Source: Dehalococcoidales bacterium
GTDB taxonomy: Bacteria > Chloroflexota > Dehalococcoidia > Dehalococcoidales > UBA5627
Reading direction: 5' to 3'
Assembly: GCA_041656115.1 (NCBI GenBank)
Contig: JBBAED010000002.1
Coordinates: forward strand, 62,001-126,000
Length of the DNA stretch: 64,000 nucleotides
Of the stretch, positions 62,113 to 64,000 are shown piece after piece. Positions within the stretch are counted from its first letter, which is position 1; each line of letters opens with the position of its first letter. The position numbers were made by a program, and so were the translations under genes. The notes beneath the pieces are model-generated. The model was not told the origin of the DNA and searched no databases. It saw only the letters and a list, made by a program, of their open reading frames with translations.

Positions 62113-63903
62113 TTATAACCCGGCGGTTAGCGCCACGGCAAGGAAAACAGAGCCGAATACAATCGCCAAAATAATAACAACCATATACAACACAAATTCC
62201 GACTGTGTCAGTTTTTTGACTATCTTTTTTAAGAGTGCTTCCTCTGCTTTAGCCAATGCCTCATCAGCCGCTTTTTGAGCAGCCATGGCAATTTCTTCCG
62301 CCCGTGCCACTGCTTCTTTGGCGGTTTTATCCGACTCCTCAATTTTTATTCTTGCGATTTCGGCGGCTTTGGTAGTAGCCGTCTGCGAAGCCCTTTGCGC
62401 CTCTTCGGCCTTAGCAAAAGCCTGCGCTACGGCTGAGGATACGGCTGCAGCCAAAGCTTTGTCAGACTCGATATCGGCTTGTTCCGCCTTTACGGCGATA
62501 TCGCCCGCTAATTTGGCAGCCATCGCAGCCGCTTCGGTGGCGTCTTTACCTGCCCGCGCCGTACTTTCCGCCGATTCTCCCGAAACATTGGCTGATGCTT
62601 CCGTTGCCTCTCTTCCGGCAATCGCGGCAAGTTCCCCTTTTCTGGCTACTTCTTGGGCCAAACGAGCCGCGCTAAGTGCGGCTTTCTTGGCTTCTCTGCC
62701 CGCTTCATCGGCTTTTTTGGCTGTTTCAATCGTGCTTTCTTTTTCAGCCTTTTCGGCCGCTTGTTTGGCAAGCGCTAATTTTTCATCCGCAATTTTCGAT
62801 GCTATTTCAGCTTCTCCGATAGAACTTAAAACAGCGTCTTTGGCAATAATTGCCGCCTCTTTGGCTCTGCCGGCAACCTGTTCGGCAAGCGCGTTGATTG
62901 CCGCCGCTAAAGCCGTATCTCCCGCGGAATCGGCGTATTCGGCATTTTGGTTGGTTTCATCAACTATCGCCAGCGCCTTAGCGGCCGCCTCTTTGGCATC
63001 TTTCCCCGACTCGTCAATCCTCTCAGCCAAAACGCCTGAAATGCGGGTTGCGGCAATAATTGCGGCATCGCCTGCTATATCTGCCAGTTCACTTTTTCTG
63101 GCTGTTTCGTCCGATAACCTAAACGCAACGGCTGCCGCCTTTTTGGCTTCTCTTCCGGCATCGTCTGCCTTTCTTGCCGATTCGGCATCTTTGTTGCTGT
63201 TTGCCTCGTCAGCTGCGGTTTCGGCTCGTTTAGCCGAATTCAACGCCTGCTTTGAGGCCGCAAATGAGGCTTCGGTGGATCGCTCAAGAGCTTCTTTGGC
63301 AAGGAGTGCCGCATCTTCCGCCCGGATTGCGGCATCTTCGGCAGCCCTCATCGCCGACTGAGCGACTTCGGTAGCTGCTTGAGCAACTTCATTGGATTTA
63401 ACGGTGGCTTCCTCTGCAGCATATTGGGCGGCTCTGGCAATATCTTCCGCCCGGAGGGCAGCCTCTTCCGCTCTGGCAGCCGCCTCTTCGGCAGCTCTGC
63501 TGGCGGCATCCGCCGCTTCTTTAGCTTTTTTCTCGGCATTTTCGGCATCGCTAATCGCCGCTTGTGCGATACTCTCGGCTCTGGCAGCCGCTTCGCCTGC
63601 GGCTAAAGTTGCCTTTTGTGCAGCTGTTACCCCGGCTTTACGGGCTTCTTCCGCCCTCTTTTCCGCTTCACCGGAAGCCGTTGTAGCTAATATTGCAGCC
63701 TCATTTGCCTTTTTGGAAGCATCTTCCGCTCGTCTGGCGGCGTCAATGGCAGCTTTAATATTAGCGTCCATTTCATCCAGAATTACCGGAAGGGGTTTGG
63801 TCAGAATTTTGGGGGCGGGGGGTAGAGCTTCAACAGGAACAGATTCTCTTTTTAAATCTTCGTTTTGTATAGGTGCCTCCTTTGATTGCATAGAATCATT
63901 CAA
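62113..63903 (-). CDS. Alanine-rich, internally repeated, tail-anchored coiled-coil protein
   Basis: This is a 596-residue protein of no recognised family. A polar, Pro-containing N-terminus (1-45) is followed by about 510 residues dominated by Ala, Glu, Lys and Arg in A-x-x-A and A-R-A-E-x-A-A patterns, predicting a continuous alanine-type coiled coil. Two long units (about 241-345 and 393-497) are related; A-G-R-E-A-K-K-A-A recurs 152 residues apart. The only membrane segment is at the very end (about 570-592) with basic residues before it, so it is tail-anchored with the coil in the cytoplasm. There is no signal peptide and no Cys. AAAAGGAG is 12 bases or more upstream of the ATG. Confidence 0.75.
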   Translation of the reverse strand: MNDSMQSKEAPIQNEDLKRESVPVEALPPAPKILTKPLPVILDEMDANIKAAIDAARRAEDASKKANEAAILATTASGEAEKRAEEARKAGVTAAQKATLAAGEAAARAESIAQAAISDAENAEKKAKEAADAASRAAEEAAARAEEAALRAEDIARAAQYAAEEATVKSNEVAQAATEVAQSAMRAAEDAAIRAEDAALLAKEALERSTEASFAASKQALNSAKRAETAADEANSNKDAESARKADDAGREAKKAAAVAFRLSDETARKSELADIAGDAAIIAATRISGVLAERIDESGKDAKEAAAKALAIVDETNQNAEYADSAGDTALAAAINALAEQVAGRAKEAAIIAKDAVLSSIGEAEIASKIADEKLALAKQAAEKAEKESTIETAKKADEAGREAKKAALSAARLAQEVARKGELAAIAGREATEASANVSGESAESTARAGKDATEAAAMAAKLAGDIAVKAEQADIESDKALAAAVSSAVAQAFAKAEEAQRASQTATTKAAEIARIKIEESDKTAKEAVARAEEIAMAAQKAADEALAKAEEALLKKIVKKLTQSEFVLYMVVIILAIVFGSVFLAVALTAGL

Positions 63904-63936
63904 AAAATCACAAAACTCCTTTTAGAGAGTTAAATA

Positions 63937-63966
63937 ATTTCAAAGGATGCAAAAATGTTTTGTCAA
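63937..63966 (-). promoter_or_regulatory. Promoter of the alanine-rich protein gene
   Basis: On the minus strand a perfect TTGACA (63961-63966) is followed after 18 bases by TGAAAT (63937-63942, four of six consensus bases), about 35 bp before the ATG. Confidence 0.5.
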
Positions 63967-64000
63967 CGAGTTAATCTGCCCCACTAATAAGATTATGATA

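Noticed and set aside
62285..63361. Long plus-strand frame (358 codons, Ala/Ser-rich) opposite the alanine-rich gene
   Set aside because: It is a mirror of the GC-structured alanine codons on the other strand. The minus frame has a promoter, a ribosome-like site and a sensible membrane anchor.

Overview
The window is a 64 kb piece of a bacterial chromosome. Gene content points to the Chloroflexota, most likely class Dehalococcoidia, though not necessarily Dehalococcoides itself. The signs are a CODH-less acetyl-CoA synthase/corrinoid protein cluster with fhs and folD, a bacterial Elp3, an archaeal-type phosphoglycerate mutase, an LL-diaminopimelate-type aminotransferase, a ThrRS without a TGS domain, and many small zinc-ribbon proteins. 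The taxonomic call is inference from these families. TTG and other non-ATG starts are frequent.

Layout. 1-4.5 kb: the end of ruvB, queH, a RimI-like acetyltransferase, a Trm9-like methyltransferase with a small zinc ribbon, the divergent elp3, and thioredoxin with a cysteine-rich companion. 4.5-13.7 kb: one minus-strand operon fhs-RACo-folD-acsD-acsB-acsC-acsE, which carries the tetrahydrofolate-to-acetyl-CoA part of the Wood-Ljungdahl pathway without CO dehydrogenase and without methylene-THF reductase. 13.9-17.8 kb: aspS-tig-clpP from a good promoter, closed by a terminator. 18-25.3 kb: a seven-gene minus-strand run dprA-topA-xerC-pepP-efp-PHP-formyltransferase. 25.5-33.6 kb: four tRNAs (Glu, Pro, Gly, Met), a DksA-type regulator, peptide deformylase, a HAD phosphatase, YggS, zinc-ribbon proteins and a membrane-anchored trypsin-like protease on a heptad-repeat stalk. 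34.2-42.9 kb: dxs, then pgk-apgM-tpiA-miaA-aminotransferase-hflX. 43-50.6 kb: a small-multidrug-export family protein, tRNA-Arg, an ETF-quinone oxidoreductase with a fused EtfB-EtfA, and two SDR-type reductases. 50.8-53.5 kb: an ADP-forming acyl-CoA synthetase fused to a GNAT domain. 53.7-58.9 kb: a type I restriction system in which HsdM and HsdS are one polypeptide. 59-64 kb: thrS-infC-rpmI-rplT, preceded by a promoter and a terminator-like leader hairpin, and a 596-residue alanine-rich, internally repeated, tail-anchored protein.

The most interesting points are these. (1) The acetyl-CoA synthase keeps the four cysteines of the A-cluster [4Fe-4S] unit with exact family spacing, but the Cys-Gly-Cys that holds the distal nickel is replaced by Ser-Glu-Trp. 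(2) A Trm9-like methyltransferase and a small zinc ribbon sit divergently next to elp3, which suggests a bacterial counterpart of the eukaryotic/archaeal mcm5U wobble-uridine pathway. (3) hflX and infC appear to use AUU and AUA start codons. (4) There are several fusions (EtfBA, HsdMS) and repetitive membrane proteins of unknown role.
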